A DNA stretch of 64,000 bases from Pseudomonadota bacterium. Its GTDB lineage: Bacteria; Myxococcota_A; Polyangia; Polyangiales; Polyangiaceae. Location: assembly GCA_023423895.1 (NCBI GenBank), contig JAFAER010000023.1, positions 1-64,000 on the forward strand. Direction: 5' to 3'. Positions 17,650-25,374 of the stretch are shown piece by piece. The position numbers and the translations under genes are program-made. Under the pieces are notes generated by a model. The model made no database searches. It saw only the letters and a program-made list of their open reading frames with translations, and was not told the DNA's origin. Position 1 is the stretch's first letter. Each line of letters opens with the position of its first letter.

Positions 17650-19059
17650 TCAGGCGAGCAGCGGCAGCGGCTCGTCCGTCGCCGGGAGCGGGAACTCTCC
17701 GATGAACGGCGTCTGGTCCACGCCGAGCACGCGGCGCAGCTCGCGATGCAGGTGCGACGGATGGATGCGGACGCCGTTGGTGTCCTTGTCGGGGAGCACC
17801 TGGGTCACGTTCCCTCGCGCCACGCGGAGCGCCTTGTGGCCCTCGTCCGTCTTGCCGATCGCGCGGCCGCCACGGATGCCCGGCCCGAACAGGAGCGTCG
17901 AGGTGACGTTCCAGTGATCCTTGCCGTTGCCCGTGTTGTACCGCGGGGTCCGACCGAAGTCGGAGGTGACCATGATGAAGAGCTTGTCGCGCAGGCCCAT
18001 CTGCTGCGCGCGGAGGAGCACGTACCGGAGGCGCGCCAGGAACACGCTGAGCGCGTTGCCTTGCGCGACGTCGTGATCGGAGTGCGTGTCGAAGCCGCCC
18101 TGCGCGTACGTCGCCGAGGCCGAAACGCCGGCCTGAAAGCACCGGAGAATCGTCTCGAGAGGACGACCGAGATCGACGAAGCGTGAGAGCGCGCCGGTGT
18201 TCTGATTCACCGGCGCTGTCAGGTAGGCCTGCGTGTCCGGCGCGAGATCGTTGGCGAACGAGTCGATGGTCGGCGGCTCCGCGCTCGCGACCGACTTCAG
18301 CAGGTTGACCGATGCGCCGCCCTTCGCGGCCTCACGGAATGCCGCGAGCGTTCGCTTCGTGCGCGGCAGCGTCGTCTTCGACTCGAGGCGCGCGATCCGC
18401 TCGTCGCGGAGCTCGGTGAGCCGGCGGACGGCGAGCTCGGAGAGGAGCGCCTTCTCGTCCCGCGGCGCCGCCTTGAAGGGATCGGTGAGGAGCTCGACCT
18501 TGTCTCCCGGGAAGCGGGAGAGGCCGACGACGTCACCCGTGCGGTTGTACTGACCGCCCGCGAGGAAGGCCATCGGCACGTTGATCTGGCGCGCGACCTT
18601 GCCGGCGAAGAGCGCGGCGAGCGCCGGGAGCTCGACGTCGTTGTGCCCGCACGCGAGGCCCTGCACACCGGTGTCGTGGTTGTTCGTCTGCGTGTCGATG
18701 CCGTTCAGGACGAGCACGTCACGGCCGACGGTCGTGAAGAAGTTCTGCGGGTCCTCGATCGGGTTGCCGTTGTTCCGGAGGAGGAACTTCCCGCTCGCCG
18801 TCGCGGTAGGCACGACGATCCCGTTGATATCGGCCACCTCGGTGAAGAGGCGGTTCTCGTATGTGGGCGTGACCCCAGGAGCGGTCAGCTTCGCGTCACA
18901 GAACATGGTGGGGTCCCAGCCACCCGCGGCGTGCATGTGGAGGAAGTACGGTCCGCCCCAGACGGCAGGGTCGGCGTGCGCCTCCTTGCCGAGGACGGAC
19001 GGGAAGAACAGAGAGAGCCCGGCGAAGCCGGCCAGCTTGACGAAATCGCGGCGATCCAT
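17650..19059 (-). CDS. Tat-exported DUF1501 family protein
   Basis: This 469-residue protein begins with a twin-arginine signal (DRRDFVK, then a hydrophobic stretch to AHA), so it should leave the cell folded through TatBC. The mature part matches DUF1501 proteins, distant relatives of sulfatases/alkaline phosphatases: HAAGGWDPTMFCD, GFDTHSDHD, and TSDFGRTPRYN followed by GKDHWN. In this family Asp and His residues of those motifs sit where metal ligands lie. It is the second gene after the diheme lipoprotein at 19081, with 21 bases between. In many bacteria DUF1501 and cytochrome-domain partners are paired in this way. The substrate is unknown. Confidence 0.9.
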   Translation of the reverse strand: MDRRDFVKLAGFAGLSLFFPSVLGKEAHADPAVWGGPYFLHMHAAGGWDPTMFCDAKLTAPGVTPTYENRLFTEVADINGIVVPTATASGKFLLRNNGNPIEDPQNFFTTVGRDVLVLNGIDTQTNNHDTGVQGLACGHNDVELPALAALFAGKVARQINVPMAFLAGGQYNRTGDVVGLSRFPGDKVELLTDPFKAAPRDEKALLSELAVRRLTELRDERIARLESKTTLPRTKRTLAAFREAAKGGASVNLLKSVASAEPPTIDSFANDLAPDTQAYLTAPVNQNTGALSRFVDLGRPLETILRCFQAGVSASATYAQGGFDTHSDHDVAQGNALSVFLARLRYVLLRAQQMGLRDKLFIMVTSDFGRTPRYNTGNGKDHWNVTSTLLFGPGIRGGRAIGKTDEGHKALRVARGNVTQVLPDKDTNGVRIHPSHLHRELRRVLGVDQTPFIGEFPLPATDEPLPLLA

Positions 19060-19080
19060 CGCTTTCCTCTCCTCGTCCCG

Positions 19081-21522
19081 TCACTCGTGGGTGAATCGAT
19101 AGTCCGTGAGCAGGTACGTCATCACCGCCTGCCACGAACGAATGGTGAAGTTCTCGTCGCGATCGAGCCGCATCCCTGGCTCGTACGGAGCCTTGTCGGG
19201 CCGCTCGCGCAGGCGCTCGAAGACGGGCTGGAGCCGGCCGTCGCGCGTCTCGAAGCGTACGCCCTTGTCCCAGTCCCATTCCGCGACGCAGCGGCCGTTC
19301 GGGAGGCTCGTGCCGCCCTTGTTCGGGTTCGTTTGCTCGAACTGTTCGAGGTCGCGCCAGACGTCGACGAAGAGCCCGTAGACCTTGTTCACTTCCTCCG
19401 AGCTCGGCTCGACCGTCTCGCCGAGCAGACGGAAGAAGAGGTGCACGATCGTGTCCTTGATCTTCTTCTCGGCGTCCGGAACGGCGACGAGCGGCTGGTC
19501 CTTGTTCGCACGCGTGAACGGCGTCGTCGTCAGATCCACCGTTCGGAAGAGACGGCGTTCGGCGAGCGGCTTCGTGAAGTCGTAGGTCGTCGCGCGGCAG
19601 GCCACGAGGGCGCCGGTGTATTGGCTCGTGGCGATCATGATCGGGCTCATCGTCTCGGTGCGCTTCGTCACGTCACCCGAGTCGATGCCGCCGTAGACGA
19701 GGCGCCAGTCGCGATCCTCGATGAGATCGCTCCGCAGATAGCCGTCACGCGCGCGGCGTTCGTTCTTCGCTGCCGCGTCGCCACCGAAGTAGTAGAGCCC
19801 CGTCGTCGCGCGGTACTTCCGCCCCAGCATCTCCGGCGTGAGGATGCGCCCCTGCCCGAGACCGTCGTGCAGGCCGTCCTTCGTGGCGTCGCCCGACTCC
19901 GCGCGGAAGTAGGCGCTTTCGACGATGGCGACCACCAGCTTGCGCAGGTCGAAGTTGTTCGACGCGAACTCGTCGCCGATCTTCACGAACCAGTCGTTCT
20001 GGATGTTGTACGCGCGGACGCGGTCGGCGTAGTCGGCGGCGGCCTTGTCCTGCGGGAACGAGATCGGGTCGTCTCCGACGATGCCGCGGTACATGACCTG
20101 CGCGACCGAGATGCCGAAGCGCCGGTCCTTCGGGATCTGCGCGCCGAGCCACATGAGCGCGTTGCCGTAGCTCTGCGGGGGCATCTCGACACCGTTGATC
20201 CCCGGCGGAAGCAGGTCGTCGTGCCAGTTGTCGTCGGCGTTGAACCTCAACATGTTGTTCTCGCCGAACCCGCGGAAGCCGCCCGCGATCGGATCGATGA
20301 CCGTGTGGCACACGGAGCACATCGGCGAGTTCAGCGTCGGATTCTGCACGGACGTGAGCGCGGTCGAGTCCACCGGGCGCGTCGCGAACTTGAAGATGTC
20401 CGTCGCCAGGAAGTTCTTGAGGACGATGCGCGCGCGCTTGCGCCCTCGGTTCGTCGGCGTCGTCTCCCAGCGCGTCAGGAACGCGGGGGTCGAGAGCACG
20501 CCGGCGACCGGGATGCCGGTCGTCTTCATGACGCCGCCCTCTTGCCGGTTCTGCACGGGCGAGAAGTCGATCCGGCGCCAATCGAGGAAGCTCTCGGGCA
20601 CGAGGGGCGCGTCGTGCGGCAGGCCGTACATCTTCGCCGTGTACGGGTTGGCGACGACGTAGTTGCCGGCCACGACGTCCGAGAACGGCAGGTTGTTCCG
20701 GACGACGTATTCGATGTACCGGAGCGGCTCCTCGGTGACGGACGCCGACGTCCAGCTGCGCGTCTCGGTCGTGTATTGCGGGTAGCTGTCGTTGTGGAGC
20801 CAGGGCGCGTTGTTGAACGCAGTCTCTACGCCGGCATCGACGCCGCGTTCGGTGAGCAGCGCGTCGTTCCAGATCTCCCGGAGGCGATCGTAGAAGAGCT
20901 CCTCGTTCGTGAGCTTGACGATGAAGTCGGCGAGGCCCTGATCGCTCGCGACGGACGCGAGCTCCTCGTCCGTCGGATAGCGCCCGGCAAGCGTGATAGC
21001 CGCCTTGCGCGCGGTGGCTTTGTTGCCGATCAGCTGCACGCCGAGCTGCCCGTCGCCGTCGCACTTTCTCTCTTCGCGACGAAGCTCGTCGACGAAGGCG
21101 GAGAGGAGCTTGTACTCCTCGGAGTCCGGCTTCAGGACCGAGCCGCCGCCGTGATCGCGCTCGCCGAGAGGCTTGAGGAGCAGGACGGGGATGTCCTCGA
21201 CCTCGAGCTTCGCGTAGTCGCGCATCGCATCGAGGTTGGCGCTCACGAAGTCCGGCCACGTCTCGCGGTAGATCTTGAACTTCGCTCCCTTGGTCTCCGC
21301 AACGCCGCCCGGCGAGTGACAGCCGATGCAGGACTGCATGGCCTTGCCGTAGATCTGCGTGGTGAAGTACTCGCGCGTGCTCGTGCACGCCGCCGAGGCT
21401 CCGTCCTTGTCCGGATTCTCGTCCTCCGCTCCGCAGCCCGTCCCGGCGACCGCCGAGCCGAGGACGAGCGCACACATCGACGCTGCGTGCTTTCCCGAGA
21501 TCCGCCGCGAGCTTCTCCTCAT
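19081..21522 (-). CDS. Diheme cytochrome-c-like lipoprotein, partner of DUF1501 protein
   Basis: The 813-residue protein has a signal peptide with lipobox (AGTGC) near residue 30. Two haem c motifs are seen: CIGCH at 65-69 in the N-terminal domain and CSVCH at 402-406. The part around the second motif reads RGRKRARIVLKNFLAT, then CSVCHTVIDPIAGGFRGFGE. This is like the DUF1588/DUF1585-type C-terminal regions of planctomycete-style cytochrome proteins. Helical segments of the DUF1592 kind surround it. It should be an electron-transfer or oxidoreductase subunit of the outer envelope. It needs the cytochrome c maturation system, part of which is encoded at 29701-30871. The ATG at 21522 leads a two-gene operon with the DUF1501 gene. 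Confidence 0.85.
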   Translation of the reverse strand: MRRSSRRISGKHAASMCALVLGSAVAGTGCGAEDENPDKDGASAACTSTREYFTTQIYGKAMQSCIGCHSPGGVAETKGAKFKIYRETWPDFVSANLDAMRDYAKLEVEDIPVLLLKPLGERDHGGGSVLKPDSEEYKLLSAFVDELRREERKCDGDGQLGVQLIGNKATARKAAITLAGRYPTDEELASVASDQGLADFIVKLTNEELFYDRLREIWNDALLTERGVDAGVETAFNNAPWLHNDSYPQYTTETRSWTSASVTEEPLRYIEYVVRNNLPFSDVVAGNYVVANPYTAKMYGLPHDAPLVPESFLDWRRIDFSPVQNRQEGGVMKTTGIPVAGVLSTPAFLTRWETTPTNRGRKRARIVLKNFLATDIFKFATRPVDSTALTSVQNPTLNSPMCSVCHTVIDPIAGGFRGFGENNMLRFNADDNWHDDLLPPGINGVEMPPQSYGNALMWLGAQIPKDRRFGISVAQVMYRGIVGDDPISFPQDKAAADYADRVRAYNIQNDWFVKIGDEFASNNFDLRKLVVAIVESAYFRAESGDATKDGLHDGLGQGRILTPEMLGRKYRATTGLYYFGGDAAAKNERRARDGYLRSDLIEDRDWRLVYGGIDSGDVTKRTETMSPIMIATSQYTGALVACRATTYDFTKPLAERRLFRTVDLTTTPFTRANKDQPLVAVPDAEKKIKDTIVHLFFRLLGETVEPSSEEVNKVYGLFVDVWRDLEQFEQTNPNKGGTSLPNGRCVAEWDWDKGVRFETRDGRLQPVFERLRERPDKAPYEPGMRLDRDENFTIRSWQAVMTYLLTDYRFTHE

Positions 21523-21939
21523 CCGCCGTCCCTCTCTTCGCGCGTCAGCTCAGCAAGCATCGCGCCGATGACGCTCTTCATCGAACGTTCACTGCCTTCA
21601 TCGCCACCGCGGCCTCGTCGGCCCACGAATGCCGGAGATCCAGTGGGAGCCACCATGAACGCCAGTGTCGAACGGATGTGCACTCTCCACATACTTTCTC
21701 GCTGCACGGATTGGGGACCATCCCCCGCATCGCTGGGGGCTCTAGCCCATGTCACTTCATGAAGTGCCGCACGTGCTCGCGGGTGGAGAGAACCTCGAAA
21801 CGCCGGATTCATCAACGACAGACCCGCGAGTTGTCGAGCGCGATGCTCGAAAAGGTGCGTGCCGAGGTGCCTGCCTGCGCCGCGGTGCGCGCGCTCGAAT
21901 GCGGGTCAGTTCGCAACTTGCATGTTAGCCTCGCCACCG
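21523..21939. promoter_or_regulatory. Divergent 417-base spacer with a perfect 14-base palindrome
   Basis: The spacer separates the minus-strand diheme operon from the plus-strand lipoprotein gene. CACTTCATGAAGTG at 21753-21766 is a perfect palindrome of the size of a dimer operator. A GC-rich hairpin CCCCC-N8-GGGGG lies just before it (about 21722-21739). The palindrome sits midway, so it could act on either side. No gene is convincing here. A 20-codon open frame ending at 21519 overlaps the start at 21522 but has no support. Confidence 0.4.
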
Positions 21940-22260
21940 ATGCGCGTGCGCCTTCCCCGTATCTCCATCTGGACTGCAGCCGCCCTCACCGTCTTCCTGA
22001 GCGTCACCGCCGCGTGCAGCGGCGACGAAGAAGAAGGGAGCGCCGCGGCGGAAGCAGAGAAGAGGCGGAAAGCGGCGTCAGGGACGAGCACGGCGTTCAT
22101 CCCGGTCGATCCGCCGCCGCAACCCGCACTGCCGCCGGGCGCCGGTCCCTACGACGGCCCGGGACCGGTCGAGGATCCGCCCGACCCGCCGCCGCCGGAC
22201 TCCGGGACGAAGCCCGACACGGGAACGCCGCCTCCGGACGACGACGCCGGGCAAAACTAG
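21940..22260 (+). CDS. Small proline-rich lipoprotein
   Basis: This 106-residue protein is a signal peptide with lipobox (VTAAC, Cys near residue 26) followed by about 80 low-complexity residues. The first part is charged (GDEEEGSAAAEAEKRRKAAS); the second is Pro/Asp/Gly-rich (DPPPPDSGTKPDTGTPPPDDD). No folded domain is visible. It may be a flexible surface-anchored spacer peptide. The ATG at 21940 was chosen for the signal peptide; the frame extends upstream. It precedes the cytochrome gene by 67 bases and may share a transcript. Confidence 0.6.
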   Translation: MRVRLPRISIWTAAALTVFLSVTAACSGDEEEGSAAAEAEKRRKAASGTSTAFIPVDPPPQPALPPGAGPYDGPGPVEDPPDPPPPDSGTKPDTGTPPPDDDAGQN

Positions 22261-22327
22261 GCGCGAGCACCGGCGTCGAGCTCACTTCATTGGCGACGTG
22301 GAACGAGACTCCTGCGATGGGAGAAGC

Positions 22328-22672
22328 ATGACGAAGAGGATGGCTTGCGTGTTGGCCGCGGCACTGCTCGCGGTCGCGTGTGGTGACGAAGAAGATCCGA
22401 ACCCGAACCCGAACCCGAACCCGAACCAAGAGCAGACGTCGCAGGGATCACAAGGGCTCTCGACGTCCTTCAAGGACGTCTGCTCCGTGTGTCATGGCGA
22501 AGAGGGCCGCGGCAAAGGTCAATATCCGTCCATCCCGGGCACCAAGGACGAGAGCGCGTTCATCGCCATCGTTCGCTCGGGTCGCGGCGACATGCCGGCG
22601 TCGGACGCGTCGCGCATCTCGGACGCGGAGCTGAAGGCCGACTATCTGTGGCTGACGACGAAGCGCCAGTGA
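22328..22672 (+). CDS. Small monohaem cytochrome c lipoprotein
   Basis: The protein has 114 residues: signal peptide, lipobox (LLAVAC, Cys near 18), then a run of Asn-Pro dipeptides coded by four tandem GAACCC units (about 22398-22423), then a class I cytochrome c fold. The haem site is CSVCH (Cys52, Cys55, His56). GRGDMPAS supplies the likely axial Met. Length and order fit small periplasmic electron carriers, here membrane-anchored. It may pass electrons to or from the diheme lipoprotein encoded divergently. The hexanucleotide repeat could slip without a frameshift, changing only spacer length. It converges with the gene at 22679 with a six-base gap. Confidence 0.9.
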   Translation: MTKRMACVLAAALLAVACGDEEDPNPNPNPNPNQEQTSQGSQGLSTSFKDVCSVCHGEEGRGKGQYPSIPGTKDESAFIAIVRSGRGDMPASDASRISDAELKADYLWLTTKRQ

Positions 22673-22678
22673 GGCGCG

Positions 22679-24871
22679 TCACTCGATGAATCGCGCGCCC
22701 AGGAACGACAGGTAGACGCCCGGGTTGTCCTCGAAGAAGCGGCCGAGGTCCGTCTTCTCGATCGCGAACAACTTCCCGCTCCGCGTGACCCGCGCGGAGC
22801 TGGGCGCTGGGCCGCCCGTCCGAAGCGCGTCCACTTCACCGACGAACGCGCCGGTGGAGAAGGGCTTCAGGTCGCCCTCCGGGCAGCGCATCGTCACGAC
22901 GGCATCGTCGACGAGGTACGCATGCCGAGGGATGTCGCCCGAGCGCCAGAGGACGGCGTCGTCTTCCGCCTGCGAGGGAACGAGGTACATCTGCAGCTGC
23001 GTCTTCTGGGCCGACGTCAGCGCGGCGAGCACGGAGTTCTTCGCGAGCAGCTCCCACGCTCCCTCGTCACGCACACGAACGAGGCGCTCGAGGCGGGTGA
23101 GCATCTCGCTGCCGCGGAGGATGGCGAGGAAGTCGTTGCGGTCGATCGCGATGAGATCGACGTCGGTCATCGAGATCGCGTCCGCGGAGCGTGGCTGATC
23201 GAGCAAGATCGCCATCTCGCCGAAGTAGTCACCCGCCCGATAGCGCTTGAGCGGCACGCCGCTCTTCACGATCTCCACGGTGCCGTGGACGATGATGTAG
23301 AAGCTGTCGCCGCGCGTGCCCTGCTTCACGATGGTCTCGCCCGCCGGCAGCGTCATCCGCCGCGCGACCTGCAAGAGGCTCCGAGCGCGCGACAGCGGAA
23401 GGTCGCGGAGGAAGTCGACCATCGCGAAGATGTCGAGCAGCTCGATGGCCTCGCTGAACCGCGGCGTGCTCGAGGGATCGACGCGAATCGTGTGCTCGAG
23501 GCCTTCGCGCGCGGCGCGGAGCCCGACGCCCTGCGGGACGTCCTTCGCCGCGATGTGGACGAGATAGAGCCGCTTCTTCACGTCCTCCGGGAGCTTCGCG
23601 AGAGCGCTCGTCGGCGTGTGCAACGGCGGGATCCCTGCTTCGTGGAGGATCGCGCTGTGGTGCTCGGGGAAGCCGACGAGCGACTCGTAGCGCGCGCGCT
23701 GGAAGACGCCCGCCGCATACATCTGCTCGATCCGTTCGGGGTCGTAGAGCGTGTCGGCGCTGATCGAGATGCTGCGGTTGCCGTAGAACGCGTCGAAGCC
23801 GATCGTCGGGATCGAATGGAGCGTGTAGCGGAACCACAGCTCGCCGCCGCGCACGTGCACCGGCTCCCCGATGCGGACGGGATGAAACGAAAACGTCCGG
23901 CGAAGGACATCCTCGGACAGGCCCGAGAGCGCCGAGTACTTGCGGAGGAACGATCCGAGGATGTGTGGCGTCGTGTAGAGGCTGACCTGCGACTCCTCGA
24001 GCAGCTTCTGGAACGTGCCGGCGTCGTGATCGGCGTGGCAGTGCGTGAGGATCACGCCGTCGATCGTCTTCGGGGCGACGCCGCGGGCGCGCAGGTAGTC
24101 GGTGGCGTCGGTCGGCGGATCGATCAGGATCGCGCGGCCCCCCATCCACAGGAGGAAGCCGGTGGTCTTGCCGGAGGGATCGAAGCCGTGGCTCGCGCCG
24201 AGCACGGTCACGCCGAACGACGGCGGAACGAAGGAGTGCGGGACGAGGTCGGGATCCGTCATCCCCGCGCGCGGGGGCAGGCTGACGGTCGACCCGACCG
24301 AGGCCACGTCTTGTCCCTGATCACGGACGACGATCGCGTCGGCGCCGATCTCGATCGAGACGTCGCCGTCCAGCGTCGCCCGACCGTCCTCCGAAGCGAC
24401 GACGAACTCCACGAGGTCGTCGACCGTGAGCCTCCCCTTCCCCGGCACCGTCCTGAAGTAGTCGCTCTCCTTCTGGAAGTCCGGACGCGCGGACTCGGGG
24501 TAGCCGTCCGCGAACTCGCTCGGCAGCGGGCCGCCGCTCGGCCCGAAGAGCGATTCCTGGAAGATCGCGCGCACGCGACGCTCGACGTCCGACGAGAGGA
24601 CGACGAGGCGACAGCGACGCTTGAGCAGGAAGAAGCTGTAGTACGCCGGAAACTCGAACTCGGCGACCGACAGACCACGCCGGCGATCGAACAGGTCGCG
24701 CGGGAGCACGTAAGCGACCGGAACGTCGAGCGCGAGCTCCATGACGTCCTTGATTGTCTCGGGCGGAATGCCGATCTGGATCGGGCCCGCGGAGGTGCGG
24801 ACGTAGTAGCCGCCACGCGGCAGCGCGAGCCATCCGATCGCCGTCCTCGCGCGCTGCTCGCCCGTGCTCAC
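22679..24871 (-). CDS. Metallo-beta-lactamase-fold protein with cyclic-nucleotide-binding domains
   Basis: This 730-residue cytosolic protein has three parts. Residues 1 to about 230 are an unrecognised region with VPVAYVLP and FEFPAYYSFF segments. Residues about 235-480 are a metallo-beta-lactamase fold with the metal motif HCHADH (277-282), a later HSIPTIGFDAFY and a C-terminal HIAAKDVP. The part from about 500 to 620 is a cNMP-binding domain with GDSFYIIVHG and the cassette YFGEMAILLDQPRSA. A second, weaker cNMP-like domain follows and ends in GRFFEDNPGVY. The design suggests a hydrolase, perhaps a phosphodiesterase or ribonuclease-like enzyme, gated by cAMP or cGMP. Whether the cNMP is ligand or substrate cannot be told. 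It is transcribed alone. Confidence 0.88.
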   Translation of the reverse strand: MSTGEQRARTAIGWLALPRGGYYVRTSAGPIQIGIPPETIKDVMELALDVPVAYVLPRDLFDRRRGLSVAEFEFPAYYSFFLLKRRCRLVVLSSDVERRVRAIFQESLFGPSGGPLPSEFADGYPESARPDFQKESDYFRTVPGKGRLTVDDLVEFVVASEDGRATLDGDVSIEIGADAIVVRDQGQDVASVGSTVSLPPRAGMTDPDLVPHSFVPPSFGVTVLGASHGFDPSGKTTGFLLWMGGRAILIDPPTDATDYLRARGVAPKTIDGVILTHCHADHDAGTFQKLLEESQVSLYTTPHILGSFLRKYSALSGLSEDVLRRTFSFHPVRIGEPVHVRGGELWFRYTLHSIPTIGFDAFYGNRSISISADTLYDPERIEQMYAAGVFQRARYESLVGFPEHHSAILHEAGIPPLHTPTSALAKLPEDVKKRLYLVHIAAKDVPQGVGLRAAREGLEHTIRVDPSSTPRFSEAIELLDIFAMVDFLRDLPLSRARSLLQVARRMTLPAGETIVKQGTRGDSFYIIVHGTVEIVKSGVPLKRYRAGDYFGEMAILLDQPRSADAISMTDVDLIAIDRNDFLAILRGSEMLTRLERLVRVRDEGAWELLAKNSVLAALTSAQKTQLQMYLVPSQAEDDAVLWRSGDIPRHAYLVDDAVVTMRCPEGDLKPFSTGAFVGEVDALRTGGPAPSSARVTRSGKLFAIEKTDLGRFFEDNPGVYLSFLGARFIE

Positions 24872-24932
24872 GTGGGGGGCAGCATATCAGAAAGGGCCGC
24901 GCCTTCGGGGAGATGGAGGACTCAGGGAATCA

Positions 24933-25307
24933 GGCTCCAGGCTCCAGGCTCCAGGCTCCAGGCTCCAGGGGGCGCTCGCATCTCGCGCGCGCGTCTTCGT
25001 CTGCTCCCCGTTCGCGTCTCGCGTTCTCAGCGTTCGCATCTCGGGTTCGTGTCTCCGTCTTCTCGACGCTCACGCTCACGCTCGCGTTCATCGTCGCGTC
25101 GCGCGCCTTCTCACCGTGTGCGGCGCGTCTCTCGTTCGTCTCTCTTCGGTCGTCCCTGAAGCCTGATCCCTGAAGCCTGAGGCCTCAACAGGTCGCCGAG
25201 AAGCAGCCTCTCGCTCTCGAGCCTGGAGCCTGGAGCCTGAAGCCTGGAGCCTGAAGCCTCTCTCCTCCCCGGAGCCCCGCTACCTCCCCTACCTCCCCTA
25301 CCTCCCC
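24933..25307. repeat. Inverted heptamer repeat arrays and 9-base tandem repeat in a 503-base gene-free gap
   Basis: GGCTCCA occurs five times in tandem at 24933-24967. Its reverse complement, as the heptads GCCTGGA and GCCTGAA, occurs five times at 25221-25255. A further degenerate set (CCCTGAA GCCTGAT CCCTGAA GCCTGAG) lies at 25154-25181 and mirrors the CAGGGAATCAGGC just before the first array. The two arms are thus a long imperfect inverted repeat around a pyrimidine-skewed core of about 180 bases. TACCTCCCC is repeated three times at 25281-25307. The gap 24872-25374 holds no believable gene and ends at the GTG start of the Hsp70 gene. Confidence 0.88.
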
Positions 25308-25374
25308 GGAAAGCCCAAGGTTCCAGCCCACCACAGTCTGGTCCCCCGCCTCTCCGTGGTGATACACCTCTCTT

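Noticed and set aside
18643..21762. A plus-strand open frame of over 1000 codons opposite the DUF1501 and diheme genes
   Set aside because: The minus strand carries a Tat signal, two CxxCH motifs and family motifs. The plus frame is arginine-rich and featureless.
21519..21815. Minus-strand small frame whose stop overlaps the diheme gene start, possibly a leader peptide
   Set aside because: The ATGA overlap is suggestive, but composition is random and the frame crosses the palindrome. No ribosome-binding site was seen.
22922..25159. A plus-strand open frame of about 745 codons opposite the beta-lactamase/cNMP gene
   Set aside because: It is a shadow of a gene with clear catalytic motifs, and it runs into the heptamer repeats.
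24933..25307. Possible CRISPR array
   Set aside because: Units are seven bases in tandem with no spacers, and no cas gene is in the window.
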